A stretch of 64,000 nucleotides of DNA from Pseudobdellovibrionaceae bacterium (GCA_023898385.1 CP060220.1:744001-808000), one strand, 5' to 3'. Positions 53,392 to 63,218 are shown, counted from the first letter of the stretch. Made by a program: numbers and translations. The notes: generated from the letters alone by a model not told the origin.

Positions 53392-54451
53392 TAAGAATCT
53401 TATTGATTACGGTTTCCCAAATCAAACCATAAGCGGGGATATCTTCAGTAGTTTGAACCCGAGAGAGTGGAAAGCTTCTTAATCTGGTTGCACTAAAGGC
53501 CTTGTGGGTGTCACTCTGATCGAAATGATCGGTGGTGGTAGCGAGCCCCATGGATTCAGCCAGTTGTACGGCCCCAGCTTTCGAGAGCATAAAGCCCATA
53601 AGTTTTTCGAAGGATTTAAGCTGGCTCTCAGAGATGTTTGGACTGGCCACGCCCACGCCGGTCCACAAAAGACCTTTGTCTTCGGGTACGACAAATTGAA
53701 ACTTTTCGCTGGCAGCAAGCTTCTTTTCAAAAAAACCATGGTCGATTTCAAGCCAATGAATTTGGCCATCCATCACCGAGTTGATGGCCGCTTTGTAATC
53801 ACCCACGTGCGGCTCAAGGTAGGGGATTGAAAATTTATAAATCTGCTCCACATTTTCTGAAGCCAGCCACTTGTTCATCAGAGGATATTTTTTAAGCGTG
53901 TGATTGAGTAACGTGTAAGACCATGGAAGCAGTCGGACTTTCTCATTTCTGGAAGTTTCATCAAGAACAAGCGTGGAGCTTATATCAGAAGAGTCTTTGT
54001 CACTTTTGTCTCTTGCAAATCCGTTGAGTCCCCAGCAAAAGGGGATATAGGGAGTTGTTTCTTGGTTACTAACAGCGATGAAGTCAGCTGCCAGGCGGGT
54101 GATGTTTTCCACGCGTCGGAAGTCAATGGTCGAAAAGCCTTGTTTTCTCTGCAAGTGAGGCAGTTCAAAGGAAAACAAAAAAGCCACGTCATAATTCTCT
54201 GGGGCCAGTAAGGCTTGTTGCAGTTCAAGATCGTTACCTTTCACAGTAACTTTAAGTTGAAGGCCGATTTCTTTTTCAATCTGGATTGCTAAATCAGGGC
54301 TCCAAAACCGCTCGGCAGTGAGAAGTCTTAAGCGCCTATCCGTATCAGGTCGCTTGCTTTGGGAGTTGAGGTTGAGTTTCCAGCCCCACCACAGCCCGAG
54401 CAGAAAACCAACGGGCACAAAAAGAATAAGGACACGCCATTTAAATCGCAT
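53351..54451 (-). CDS. PotD-like extracellular solute-binding protein
   Basis: 366 residues with an N-terminal membrane helix or uncleaved signal ('LILFVPVGFLLGLWWGWKL'). The periplasmic-binding fold II layout of spermidine/putrescine or iron type is suggested by 'RLLTAERFWSPDLAIQIEKEIGLQL', 'NYDVAFLFSFELPHLQ', 'TPYIPFCWGLNGFARD' and 'SMGLATTT...'. Ligand is unknown and no transporter genes are adjacent. Convergent overlap with the lipoprotein gene. Confidence 0.78.
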   Translation of the reverse strand: MRFKWRVLILFVPVGFLLGLWWGWKLNLNSQSKRPDTDRRLRLLTAERFWSPDLAIQIEKEIGLQLKVTVKGNDLELQQALLAPENYDVAFLFSFELPHLQRKQGFSTIDFRRVENITRLAADFIAVSNQETTPYIPFCWGLNGFARDKSDKDSSDISSTLVLDETSRNEKVRLLPWSYTLLNHTLKKYPLMNKWLASENVEQIYKFSIPYLEPHVGDYKAAINSVMDGQIHWLEIDHGFFEKKLAASEKFQFVVPEDKGLLWTGVGVASPNISESQLKSFEKLMGFMLSKAGAVQLAESMGLATTTDHFDQSDTHKAFSATRLRSFPLSRVQTTEDIPAYGLIWETVINKILINNPTAQHKENSH

Positions 54452-54489
54452 GTCCTTATTGTAATGATCGATTGGTTTTCAGCCAACTA

Positions 54490-55548
54490 TTACGAGCCGT
54501 AATTCACTGGATCGTAGTCTATTTTTATTTTGTCGCCTTGGTTGGGAATATGATCCCCATGAAACATGATGCTATTAGACTCTGCATTATAAGACCACCC
54601 ACCAGAGGTTGGTCCAGGGTTGTTATTTCGATTAGGCACCAGTTGTCCGTTCACAATCACTCGAATGGTTTCGGGGATGGGAATGCGGCTTAGGTAAAAC
54701 TGCGTGGCTTGCTGAATAATGTTTTTCGAGATGAGGTCAAAGTCAGCGGCGAAGTCACCACATAGATCACCCTTCACACCACCAGTGGCATCAGCGAGCT
54801 CTCCGTAGCGAGCGCCAATTTTACGGCCCGTCCAACTTTGGTTAAGAAAGTCTCGACACTCTTCATCTTGTATGGCCATGGCTGAAATATTATAACGTCG
54901 ATCGCCCTCAGTTGAGCCAGTAATCCCATCTAAATAAGTGAGGTAATCGTTAGTGGCATGTAGATCATTCGTCGAATAGGGCTGAAACTCAGCTCCATCT
55001 CGTGAGATATCGTCTTCATCACTCACTATAACAATGGCTAAAAATGCATCATTGCGCACAAAGCCAGCGTTATCAGTGTCATCTAAAGCAGCTTTCATGC
55101 TTTGAAAGGCCCTCTCATCGCCACTTCCTGAAACCCCTTGCACCACGTTGATCATAAACGTGTTAACAAGGTCTGGTGTGCTGGGCGTAATGATTGGATA
55201 TCCCGTGTGTGATGTGGAGTTTGTGCCATCTCGGAAATCAGAGTTGCGCACGTAGGCTTCTGTCGTGGTCACAGCGATTTGATAATCAAAACCCTTACTC
55301 ACGAAGTCGTTAATAAATACATTAAAGTTATTGGCTGTGTTTGCTTGGGAGGTGTCCATGGAGCCAGAGTTATCGATCACCCAAAGAATATCCATCTTTG
55401 CGTTAAGAACTTTATCGTTATTTTGTTGGAAGATATCTTCCTCTGGCAGCAGTGAGAAGGATGGCGTTTGCTCGCCGCAACCCACTATCATCATAAGTAG
55501 AACAGGCAAGATGCTGACGGCCATTTTATTTGCTGTTCTGTTAAACAT
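54490..55548 (-). CDS. VWA-domain lipoprotein
   Basis: 352 residues. Lipobox MIVGC (Cys24). The von Willebrand A fold has its MIDAS motif intact: LWVIDNSGSM with Asp59, Ser61 and Ser63, and a later 'FLAIVIVSDEDDISRDG'. Such proteins bind metal-dependent ligands on the outer face. A strong SD (AGGGGG) is adjacent to a 10-bp stem-loop in the 5' leader. It is monocistronic, downstream of the RND operon end. Confidence 0.87.
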   Translation of the reverse strand: MFNRTANKMAVSILPVLLMMIVGCGEQTPSFSLLPEEDIFQQNNDKVLNAKMDILWVIDNSGSMDTSQANTANNFNVFINDFVSKGFDYQIAVTTTEAYVRNSDFRDGTNSTSHTGYPIITPSTPDLVNTFMINVVQGVSGSGDERAFQSMKAALDDTDNAGFVRNDAFLAIVIVSDEDDISRDGAEFQPYSTNDLHATNDYLTYLDGITGSTEGDRRYNISAMAIQDEECRDFLNQSWTGRKIGARYGELADATGGVKGDLCGDFAADFDLISKNIIQQATQFYLSRIPIPETIRVIVNGQLVPNRNNNPGPTSGGWSYNAESNSIMFHGDHIPNQGDKIKIDYDPVNYGS

Positions 55549-55560
55549 TACTAACCCCCT

Positions 55561-55584
55561 TTATTGAACGCAGACGTTCAATAA
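55561..55584 (-). promoter_or_regulatory. Stem-loop next to the VWA gene ribosome-binding site
   Basis: TTATTGAACG-CAGA-CGTTCAATAA is a perfect 10-bp stem with a 4-nt loop. On the minus strand it ends directly before AGGGGG, the SD of the VWA gene. This may modulate translation or stabilise the mRNA. Confidence 0.5.
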
Positions 55585-55924
55585 AAAAATAAAAAACCAA
55601 AAATGTAATTGATTTGGTAATTAAAGAACTGGCGTGTGATGCCACAGATACATGCTAGACATTAATCCTATCGACAAAAGTCCTGAAAAGTTTAGCCCGT
55701 CGCCTCAATTAGGCCACCACGCCTAAACCCGCAGTTCTATTGCTGAAAAAGACAGGTGTCTCAAGATGAGACTTGCAACCCATTGAATTTGTTGTGGAAA
55801 ATATTTTTTCAAAAAGTAATAAAAGAGATATTCGTAAAACACTTAAACAAAAAACCAAACTTTCAAGGGTGAGAATTTAGTTTTATTGACTAACTTTTAT
55901 TAATACTCGTGGGAGGCCAATGAT
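55585..55924. other. Intergenic region between the RND operon and the VWA gene
   Basis: 340 nt, AT-rich, holding the VWA gene promoter. I see no convincing ORF and no strong terminator after the last RND-operon gene. Confidence 0.4.
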
Positions 55925-56965
55925 TTAATCTGCAGGTTCCCACGACTCGCCTTCAAAAGTTCCTGAGCCAAATGGCCCATGGTATTCATCCAAAATGAGT
56001 TTTTTAACAAGAAAGCGTTGATTATCTTTGGTTTCAAATCGACGTTCCACATGGCCAGAAGCCGAGATGGCGCCAGGATTACTGCTACTTGTGCTGAATA
56101 GGCTTGCAGAAGACCTGTTTGTGGCTGAGAGACTGCTAGAAAGTCGGTTTGTGCCGCCAAACCCCTCGTACTGAGAAAAAATCAATCTATCAGGGTCATA
56201 CAGATAGGTGACATTTAGCCAGACGCCATTAACAGGACTGGCTACGGAGCTTCTGGCATTGGCTCTAAATTGGGCCGTTGCGAGCACATAGTCGATTTGC
56301 ACCACAAAATCACTCTCGACACTCCCGTTGCCCACAGACTTTTGGAGTTTTCCCACGTAGGTGCCGGCAAACCGGTCACTCATTATTTTCATACGCTCAC
56401 GGTATTCATCTTCGCGTTCTTCAGATGATAGACCCGACACAACATCGGATGTCTTCTTCAAGGTCATTGTCCCGATGATCTGTGAGCTTCGATTCAACAT
56501 GTCTGCTTGAATTTCGCTTTCATTAAAAAGGCTTCCTTTGATGGAGTGTTGTTCGGCAGAGCCGTAAAGCGGGTGTTCTTTGCCATCGGGGTTATAGAAT
56601 AAAACAAGTTCACCTGTGTATTGATTGTAGCTCGCTACAAAATCCATGTACTCAATGGGTTCAACTCGTCCATCCAAATACCGCAAATTTCCAACTAACA
56701 GAGGAAGCTCTTGCAAAGTGCCATCTGTTTTTCGGTTCGATGGATCCAAGTAGGGGCGCGTTTGTAGAGATAGCTGCACGGGTATGGTGGTCTTTGCTCG
56801 GCGAAGTTCCCCTTGGTAGACCCCCTCGACACCTTCATATACGGCTAAAAGCTCTTGCACGCGCTCATCAGTTTCAAAGTTATCGCGACGGGCATCTAAA
56901 CCACAGCCCAAAGCAGAGACAAGTAAACCTAACAAGACGCCGCTAAGGAACGACTTTTTCTTCAT
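55925..56965 (-). CDS. Lipoprotein encoded at the end of the RND operon
   Basis: 346 residues, lipobox SALGC (Cys21). The mature part contains strands with a repeated layout ('GVYQGELRRAKTTIPVQLSL', 'TYVGKLQKSVGNGSVESDFVVQIDY'), suggesting two similar lipocalin- or barrel-like halves. No family recognised. Its start overlaps the end of the RND gene by 23 nt, so it is cotranslated and likely a partner of the pump. It is not a typical membrane-fusion protein: no lipoyl or hairpin pattern is obvious. Confidence 0.72.
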   Translation of the reverse strand: MKKKSFLSGVLLGLLVSALGCGLDARRDNFETDERVQELLAVYEGVEGVYQGELRRAKTTIPVQLSLQTRPYLDPSNRKTDGTLQELPLLVGNLRYLDGRVEPIEYMDFVASYNQYTGELVLFYNPDGKEHPLYGSAEQHSIKGSLFNESEIQADMLNRSSQIIGTMTLKKTSDVVSGLSSEEREDEYRERMKIMSDRFAGTYVGKLQKSVGNGSVESDFVVQIDYVLATAQFRANARSSVASPVNGVWLNVTYLYDPDRLIFSQYEGFGGTNRLSSSLSATNRSSASLFSTSSSNPGAISASGHVERRFETKDNQRFLVKKLILDEYHGPFGSGTFEGESWEPAD

Positions 56966-59900
56966 AATGACTCCCCCTCAAATCTGTAGCGCCGGCAGCT
57001 TTGAGCGCCTCGCCTTCATCGTCGGCCACCGGAATCAATCCCTTGAACCAGCGATGAAACAACCCACTGATATCATCAATAATGGCGTATCCGCAAGGTA
57101 TCCATATCAACGTTAAAATAGTTCCGCTAACAAGCCCCCAGGCGAGCGCCAGCGTCATCGGCACTAAGATCGAATCGTGGCCACCAATGCTATAAGCTGT
57201 GGGAAATAAACCCCCTACAGTGGTAAGGCTTGTTACTAAAACCGCCCGTAGTCGATTTCCTGAGGCTTTGGCCAAGATTTCATGCAAACCAAGCTTCCCT
57301 TCGTCGATGAGATCATTGATATAACTGACAAGGACAATAGCCGAGTTCACCACCACGCCGGCAAGTCCCACCACCCCAATCAACGCTAGAAAACTCAATG
57401 GTTTATTATGTAGAAAAAAGGCCCAACTCACACCCACTAATCCCAAAGGAATACTTGTCAGAACCAATAAAGGGTGAAGGAAGGTTTTAAATAAAAACAC
57501 AAGCACGGCAAAGATCGAAAAAATCGCAATAATCATGGCATTTCGTAAGGAGCCCGTGGACTCTTTGGTGCTTTCTTCTTCTCCGCCGTAGGTCATGCTC
57601 ACGGTGTCGTATTTTTCAAGAAGACTGTCAGCGATTTTTCGGGTCTTCATGTTAAGTACCACAGAAGTGATTTTTTCAGGGACCACGCCGGCGGTCACTG
57701 TGATAGATCGTTTAAAGTTATAGTGTTTTCGTACAGGCGGGGCTTCGCTGAGTTTAAGGTTTACAATAGACATAAGGGGTATCAGTCGTCCGCCCGGCTC
57801 CATGATCTTTGTGCTTTTTAGAGAATCAACAGTGGCTCTTTGTTCGTTAGCGTAGCGAATGCGAAGACTGAATTCATCTCCAGCAATGTTGAGCTCAGAA
57901 GCTATGGCGCCTTGCAGGGCCGTCCGAAGGGCTTTGCCCACGGCTTCGGTGGAGAGGTTCAGTTTAGCTAAGGCCTCGTGGTCGGGGATAATTCGATATT
58001 CTGGGCCACCGCTGATTTCATTATCAAGAAGATCCACCACGCCATCGACCTTTGAAATTTCTTGTTTGAACTCATCAACAATGCCGCGCAACTGCTCGTA
58101 GTTATTGGTTCTAAAGGTTACATTAAGAGCCTCCCCCACAGGTGGGCCGCGTCTTGAAGCATCAAAAGTCAATCGAGTGAATTCACCTTTTGGAAGGTTT
58201 CGAAGTTTTTCTAAAACCTCATCGGGGTTGATGTCTTTGGCCTTGTCGGTGGGTACAGCAATGACAAGCATTCCAACGTAGTCGCCATTTTTACCCTCGC
58301 CTCCCATGCCCAATTGTTGAACGCCCGCTCTTGAAATAATGTATTCCACCACTTCCGGGCCAAGAGTTTTCATGATGGTGTTTGAGAGTTCGCCGGCGAG
58401 ATCATCAGTGTAGTCAAGAGTGGAGGTGATTGAGGTCTCGAAGCTTGCGTAATAGTATTCAACCTCTTCACGGGGAAACAATTCAAATCGATTGCCAAAA
58501 ATAGACAACACAATGCTTGAGACTAAAAGTACTGTAACGGCCAATAAAACAATATAGCGGTGATACACGGCTTTTTGCATGAAGGCCTCAAACCGATCTC
58601 TGACATCGTCAAACCAAGTGCGGGCCTTTGAATTGGTGCCCTCTGATTTTTTTCGATAGGCCTCAAGATTTCGAATGGTGAATTTGAGTCGGGCCGGCAG
58701 AAGAAAGTAAGCCTCTAACAGGCTCATGGTTAAAGCCACAGTGACCATAATGGGGATCCAGCGAATAAACTGGCCCATAATACCTTTTGTGACGAGCATG
58801 GGTAGAAAAGCTAAAATAGTGGTGGCCACAGTGGCCGCTAGCGGCAGCCAAAACTGATACACGGCTTTTAAAGAAGCATCTCTTCGGTTGAGGCCATCAA
58901 GTCGAAGTCGTGCGTAGTTTTCACTGATCACAACGGAGTTGTCCACCAACATGCCGATGGCAATAACCAGGGCCAGCATGGTGATGTTGTTAAAGTTCAC
59001 ACCCATCAGTGGCATCATTCCCAGGGTTCCAAAAATAGCGAGAGGTAAACTCAGTGAAGCCATCACGCCTAACACGCCTGGTAAGAACAAGAGCAAGATA
59101 ATAAACACCAAAACCAACCCCGAGAGGGCGTTATTAATGACGATGCCTAGGCGGTTTTTAATGCGGCTGGGTTCATCGTTATAGGTGATAATTTGGTAGC
59201 CCGATGTTAGGCGTTTTTTTTGAAAATCATCAATATGGGCCTGGAGGCGCTCAAAAACAGTGATGGCATCGGCGTCGGCTTTTTTACTGACGATAATTAG
59301 AGTGGCGGGCTCCCCATTAACTCGCACGGTGACGGAGGGGTCTTCTGATCCGTCTTTCACTTCGGCGACATCTTTAATTCGAATGCGTTGGCCTGAAAAA
59401 TTAGAGCGAACGACGATGTCGCCCATTTCTTCTGCGGTTTTTACTTGGCCAGTGACGCGCACGAGTTTTTGGTCACCTGGTGTGCGAATAAAGCCTGCAG
59501 GAATATCTTGTGTGCGCTCGCGAACAGCCTTCTCCACTTCAGTAATGCCCACATGCAAGTCTTGCATCTTTATGGGATCTAGTAAAATTTGAAACTCACG
59601 CTCACGATACCCGGTGAGACGCACTGATGACACGCCAGGATCGTCCTCTAAAATAGACTCCAATTGCTCAGCAAAACGATCGCGCTGCCGGCTCTCGTTG
59701 CTACCGATCAAGGCCATTTCTAAAATGGGAATTTCTTTGGCGTTAAGTTTAGTGAATTTTGGATTATCAAGGATGTCTTTGGGTAAATCTGTGACCCTTT
59801 GCACGGCTCTTTGAACATCATCCATCACTCGTTCAGTATCGGCATTGTCCATGTCGGCCCGCACCCGAATGGCGCTCAACCCCGACTGTGATACAGAGGT

Positions 59901-60143
59901 TACATCTTTAATGCCTTCGATGCTTCGAAGTTCATCTTCGATCTTCATGGTGATTTTTTCTTCAACCTCAGCAGGAGAAGACCCGGGGTAGAAGGTGTCA
60001 ATGTTGGCTTTGGCAAAGTCCACAGGCGGACGGCTTTCCCGCCTTAAGTTGGGGAGGCCCAAAATCCCCATGGCGAGAAGTAAAAACGACATGAGAAAGC
60101 TCAACTTGTGGTTTTCTACAAAAAAAGCAAAGACCTTCTTCAT
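56943..60143 (-). CDS. RND-family efflux transporter permease
   Basis: 1066 residues, the full AcrB-like length, with twelve membrane segments: one at the N-terminus ('LSFLMSFLLLAMGILGLPNL'), a first block near residues 335-540 and a second near 860-1040. The proton-relay region reads 'LALVIAIGMLVDNSVVISEN', with Asp-Asn where AcrB has Asp-Asp; that form is common in related clades. 'FYPGSSPAEVEEKITMKIEDELRSIEGIKDVTSVS' marks the porter domain. GGAAGG precedes the ATG inside the end of the tolC-like gene. Substrate is unknown. Confidence 0.95.
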   Translation of the reverse strand: MKKVFAFFVENHKLSFLMSFLLLAMGILGLPNLRRESRPPVDFAKANIDTFYPGSSPAEVEEKITMKIEDELRSIEGIKDVTSVSQSGLSAIRVRADMDNADTERVMDDVQRAVQRVTDLPKDILDNPKFTKLNAKEIPILEMALIGSNESRQRDRFAEQLESILEDDPGVSSVRLTGYREREFQILLDPIKMQDLHVGITEVEKAVRERTQDIPAGFIRTPGDQKLVRVTGQVKTAEEMGDIVVRSNFSGQRIRIKDVAEVKDGSEDPSVTVRVNGEPATLIIVSKKADADAITVFERLQAHIDDFQKKRLTSGYQIITYNDEPSRIKNRLGIVINNALSGLVLVFIILLLFLPGVLGVMASLSLPLAIFGTLGMMPLMGVNFNNITMLALVIAIGMLVDNSVVISENYARLRLDGLNRRDASLKAVYQFWLPLAATVATTILAFLPMLVTKGIMGQFIRWIPIMVTVALTMSLLEAYFLLPARLKFTIRNLEAYRKKSEGTNSKARTWFDDVRDRFEAFMQKAVYHRYIVLLAVTVLLVSSIVLSIFGNRFELFPREEVEYYYASFETSITSTLDYTDDLAGELSNTIMKTLGPEVVEYIISRAGVQQLGMGGEGKNGDYVGMLVIAVPTDKAKDINPDEVLEKLRNLPKGEFTRLTFDASRRGPPVGEALNVTFRTNNYEQLRGIVDEFKQEISKVDGVVDLLDNEISGGPEYRIIPDHEALAKLNLSTEAVGKALRTALQGAIASELNIAGDEFSLRIRYANEQRATVDSLKSTKIMEPGGRLIPLMSIVNLKLSEAPPVRKHYNFKRSITVTAGVVPEKITSVVLNMKTRKIADSLLEKYDTVSMTYGGEEESTKESTGSLRNAMIIAIFSIFAVLVFLFKTFLHPLLVLTSIPLGLVGVSWAFFLHNKPLSFLALIGVVGLAGVVVNSAIVLVSYINDLIDEGKLGLHEILAKASGNRLRAVLVTSLTTVGGLFPTAYSIGGHDSILVPMTLALAWGLVSGTILTLIWIPCGYAIIDDISGLFHRWFKGLIPVADDEGEALKAAGATDLRGSHYEEKVVP

Positions 60144-60145
60144 GG

Positions 60146-61609
60146 CTACCTTCCCTTGATTTCAGTTTGGGGTATTTTAATCAGCTCATCTTGAATGGCA
60201 GCTAGCTTGTTCAGTGCGATATGGTAGTCGCCAATGGCGCGAATAGCTTTTGTTTGGTTAGTGAAAAGTGAATTGTAGGCCTGGATCACATTGAAAATAT
60301 CTGTGCGCCCCTGCCTGTATGCCCGTTCAAATTCTTTGACAGCCTTGTCGCGAAAGGACACCTGCCGGGAGGCGCTTTCTGCTATTTTAAAGTGGGTATT
60401 AACTTCGCGTTGGGCTTCAAGGTGCGCCACTGAGAGTTGATCCTTAGCTATTTTAAGGGCGTATTCTTTTTCCATCACCTGCGACCGAAAGTGCGCAAGC
60501 TCCCCTTGTCTGAGGTTTGAACCAAATGATGTAGCAAATTGCAGCCCCACTGAATAAATAGGTCGGGTGCCACTAAGGGCTTCAGAAAAAGCCTCGGAAG
60601 GTTCAGCGTCACCACCGGTCAACGAAGCTTCCGCCACCAGATTGAGTGCAGGGCTTTGTTGAGACTCCACAGATTCTAACTCCAATTGGCTCATATTGAG
60701 TTTTTGTTTGGCCAATTGAATGCTTCGATTGGTGTCAAGAACAAGAGACTGTTCCTTGGGTTTTGCGGGCAGCGTATCCTCCACTTTAAAAGTGACGTCA
60801 CTGGGAGGATCCATTTGCAACGTCTTAAATAGCAAATCCACTGCAGACAGATAAGTGAATGAGGCTGACTTCACTCGCTGCTCTTGCTCTTCAAGGTCAG
60901 CTTGGGATTGGGCGAGCTCCCCGGGGGCAGTGAAGCCCAGTTTTGATTTATTCTGCACGGTCTGTACGAGGTTTCGAAAGCGGTCTCGAGAGGCCAAGCT
61001 GTGCTGCAGATTTTGTTGAGCCACATAAGCCGCCCAAAATTGATTGAGTGCAGTGAGAACCAGCTGTTCATAGTCTTCAATTTTTTGTAAGCTTGCGTTT
61101 TTCAGATTTTCTCTGGCCACTTCCACAGCTAAACGGTCAGCTTTGCCAAATAAATTCTGCCAGAGTTCCTGAGTGATGTTGAGGGCCAGGGTGTCCAGGC
61201 TCCAATCAGGAGAAAGTCCATTGGCTTGAGCAAAGCTATTGAGTTCACTGCTTCTCGTTTGTCGCGCGTAGGTGAATTCTAAATTGGTTCCGGTAGGGAG
61301 CTTTTGGCTGAATCCGAAGCCGTAGGATTGGGTGCGGTCTTCATCATTGCTGAAAACTTGCGTGAGGGACTCAGATTTTGAGATTTCATAGCTGCCGTTG
61401 ACTGTGAACTTGTTGTCAAACTTTGATCGGGCTTGATACCAAGATCGTTTTTGCAAAGCTTCTTTGGTCTCAATATTTTTAGCCTCGACACTTGAAGTGA
61501 GGGTGCGGTCCACCACAAACTGGGGAGACAAGATAAGCGGCTCAGCCAAAGCAACAGCGGGAATACATCCAACAATAGAAAATGGGATGAGCCAATTTTT
61601 CCAAGTCAT
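60146..61609 (-). CDS. TolC-family outer membrane efflux protein
   Basis: 487 residues from the ATG at 61609, which overlaps the upstream stop as TGATG; GTG 61621 is an in-frame alternative. Signal peptide ends near ALAEP. The long helical repeats and the 'YRQGRTDIFNVIQAYNSLFTNQTKAIRAIGDYHIALNKL' segment near the end are typical. It forms the outer-membrane channel for the RND pump encoded 2 nt downstream. Confidence 0.92.
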   Translation of the reverse strand: MTWKNWLIPFSIVGCIPAVALAEPLILSPQFVVDRTLTSSVEAKNIETKEALQKRSWYQARSKFDNKFTVNGSYEISKSESLTQVFSNDEDRTQSYGFGFSQKLPTGTNLEFTYARQTRSSELNSFAQANGLSPDWSLDTLALNITQELWQNLFGKADRLAVEVARENLKNASLQKIEDYEQLVLTALNQFWAAYVAQQNLQHSLASRDRFRNLVQTVQNKSKLGFTAPGELAQSQADLEEQEQRVKSASFTYLSAVDLLFKTLQMDPPSDVTFKVEDTLPAKPKEQSLVLDTNRSIQLAKQKLNMSQLELESVESQQSPALNLVAEASLTGGDAEPSEAFSEALSGTRPIYSVGLQFATSFGSNLRQGELAHFRSQVMEKEYALKIAKDQLSVAHLEAQREVNTHFKIAESASRQVSFRDKAVKEFERAYRQGRTDIFNVIQAYNSLFTNQTKAIRAIGDYHIALNKLAAIQDELIKIPQTEIKGR

Positions 61610-62346
61610 CACAAAAACCACCCCTCAAATCCCACGGAGAAAGCCGTTTGCGGCGATTGCCTATCAATGGATTGATTCAGAGCCGTTGCGGTCCAGCTGT
61701 ATTTTTCACTGGCGGCAAAGCGAAGACCGAGGCGGGCCTCTATAAAAAACTCTCTTGTGGAATATTGAGCTAAATAGAGATCGCTGGTTTGCACAAAGGC
61801 TTGATAACCTAAAAAAGCGGAAGATCGTGCGTAGATTGGCCAACGTGAAAACACGCGCCACTCAGCGCTTGGGCCCGCAGCTAGTTCAAAGCGACGAAGG
61901 GCGGTGTTTCGAGGTGCGATGCCATTAGCCGTCTTAACAGGTGACGGGTATTGGCTAAAGCCAAAGCGACCACCGAGGCCAAAAAAACGGGGAGCAAAAG
62001 CGTTTGAATATTTCGTCGCCCAGAAAGATTGAATAGAGGCCAGTATCTGCGGAGAAAAACCCAACTGCGAGTAGTCATAGTTGGTTAAACCACTCATTTG
62101 GCTACTTCCCACCGGAGGGCTTGATGAGATCTCAAAGCCCAGCACCAGGGACCTGTTTGTTGTAAGTGTGTTAAATTCAGGAATTTCAGCATTCACTGTG
62201 GCAGCTGGTTGTTTATGAATAAGCGTATCGCTGAATACAGGTGAGCTTGAAGAAAGCTCTTTTTCGGCTTTTTCGAGAAGTAGATCTGCTTTGGCCGGAA
62301 AGACAAAGGCGGTGGCTAGGAGAAAAAGTACAGCTCTATATGACAT
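61609..62346 (-). CDS. Exported outer-membrane-like protein, first gene of the RND operon
   Basis: 245 residues from the ATG at 62346 with AAGGA upstream; the longer ORF to 62481 adds 45 residues before the signal peptide and is rejected. Signal peptide ends near FPAKA. The mature part alternates like a small beta-barrel ('FELAAGPSAEWRVFSRWPIYARSSAFLGYQAF') and ends with a C-terminal 'FEGWFL'. No family recognised. It is stop-start coupled to the TolC-like gene, so it may help the pump. Confidence 0.7.
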   Translation of the reverse strand: MSYRAVLFLLATAFVFPAKADLLLEKAEKELSSSSPVFSDTLIHKQPAATVNAEIPEFNTLTTNRSLVLGFEISSSPPVGSSQMSGLTNYDYSQLGFSPQILASIQSFWATKYSNAFAPRFFGLGGRFGFSQYPSPVKTANGIAPRNTALRRFELAAGPSAEWRVFSRWPIYARSSAFLGYQAFVQTSDLYLAQYSTREFFIEARLGLRFAASEKYSWTATALNQSIDRQSPQTAFSVGFEGWFL

Positions 62347-62549
62347 CGGTACGTCCTTTGTTGGGATGACAAAAAGTTTACTTCTTTTTCCCAAAATAAG
62401 ACAAAGGTCAAAGTCTGTTGACGCAGAAAGTAAGGGGGCGTTTCCATAAGATTTGATTGGGGTGAGTATAAACACTTTCATCTGGCGAAGGAGATACTCT
62501 TGGGGTTATCCTAAGGGTGCTATCTGTAGCAAGAAAGGAGGTGGTGCGT

Positions 62550-62600
62550 ATGAGTCTTAGTATTTCGAGGTCAAACGCGATGGAGGTGATGACAAGCTAG
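62550..62600 (+). CDS. 16-residue leader-like ORF
   Basis: ATG at 62550 follows a near-perfect AAAGGAGGTG ribosome-binding site. It encodes MSLSISRSNAMEVMTS and stops at 62600. 47 nt later a strong terminator begins. The pattern suggests a short, well translated leader peptide or dual-function small RNA, not a normal gene. No similarity recognised. Confidence 0.5.
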   Translation: MSLSISRSNAMEVMTS

Positions 62601-62646
62601 CTACGGCAAGGCTTGAAAATCATTTTTATAATCGCGAACCATCTCA

Positions 62647-62701
62647 CGGGCCAAGGAAACATCCTTGGCCCGCTTTATTTCACCTGGACGCCGGTCCAGG
62701 T
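62647..62701 (+). terminator. Intrinsic terminator followed by a second stem-loop
   Basis: CGGGCCAAGGA-AACA-TCCTTGGCCCG (62647-62672) is a perfect 11-bp GC stem followed by CTTTATTT. A second 8-bp stem ACCTGGAC-GCCG-GTCCAGGT lies at 62682-62701. The first likely ends the short transcript of the 62550 ORF. Confidence 0.75.
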
Positions 62702-62782
62702 TCTTGAGCTAAAAACTAGGTGCTCGACTTTAAATCCGTGTAGAATTGAAGTGAACCCATTGATCACTCAAAGGATGCCAGC

Positions 62783-63217
62783 ATGCGGTTTACGAGTTGG
62801 ACTCTATTACTTCTATTTGCCTCTGCATCGGTATCTTGTGCCACAAAAATTTTCCCACCACCAGGGGCAGAGGTTGTGAATACCCCTGAAATCATGGTGG
62901 ACGAAAATAATCTAGAAGAAGAAAGCTACGAGCGCCCTCTCGAGCATGAAGAAGAAGAAACGGTGCAGCTTGAACCTGACACTGAGGTTCTTGAAATCAC
63001 CAACGCCACAGACACCAGTCCAGATGTCGTACCCGGAAGCTATAAGCTTACAAAATCCTGCAATGTCCGTTCAGAGCCCTCAGCGACCGGAAAAAAAATG
63101 GGTCTCGCAAAAAAAGGAAGTACTTTAAAAATCAAACCCCACTCTGAAAAATGGGTCCGGGTAAACTGGAAGGGCAAACCCGCCTACGTGAGCAGCGCAT
63201 GCTTTCCCGTCCCATAG
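62783..63217 (+). CDS. SH3b-domain lipoprotein
   Basis: 144 residues. Lipobox SVSC (Cys19). An acidic linker (about 40-75, many Glu) leads to an SH3_3-type domain ('YKLTKSCNVRSEPSATGKKMGLAKKGSTLKI...WVRVNWKGKPAYVSSACF'). Bacterial SH3 domains commonly bind peptidoglycan, so it may anchor to the wall of self or prey (inference). Its last 11 codons are repeated directly downstream. Confidence 0.85.
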   Translation: MRFTSWTLLLLFASASVSCATKIFPPPGAEVVNTPEIMVDENNLEEESYERPLEHEEEETVQLEPDTEVLEITNATDTSPDVVPGSYKLTKSCNVRSEPSATGKKMGLAKKGSTLKIKPHSEKWVRVNWKGKPAYVSSACFPVP

Positions 63218-63218
63218 C

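Noticed and set aside
62613..62879. 88-residue ORF overlapping the SH3b gene start
   Set aside because: It runs through the terminator and out of frame across a well supported lipoprotein gene.
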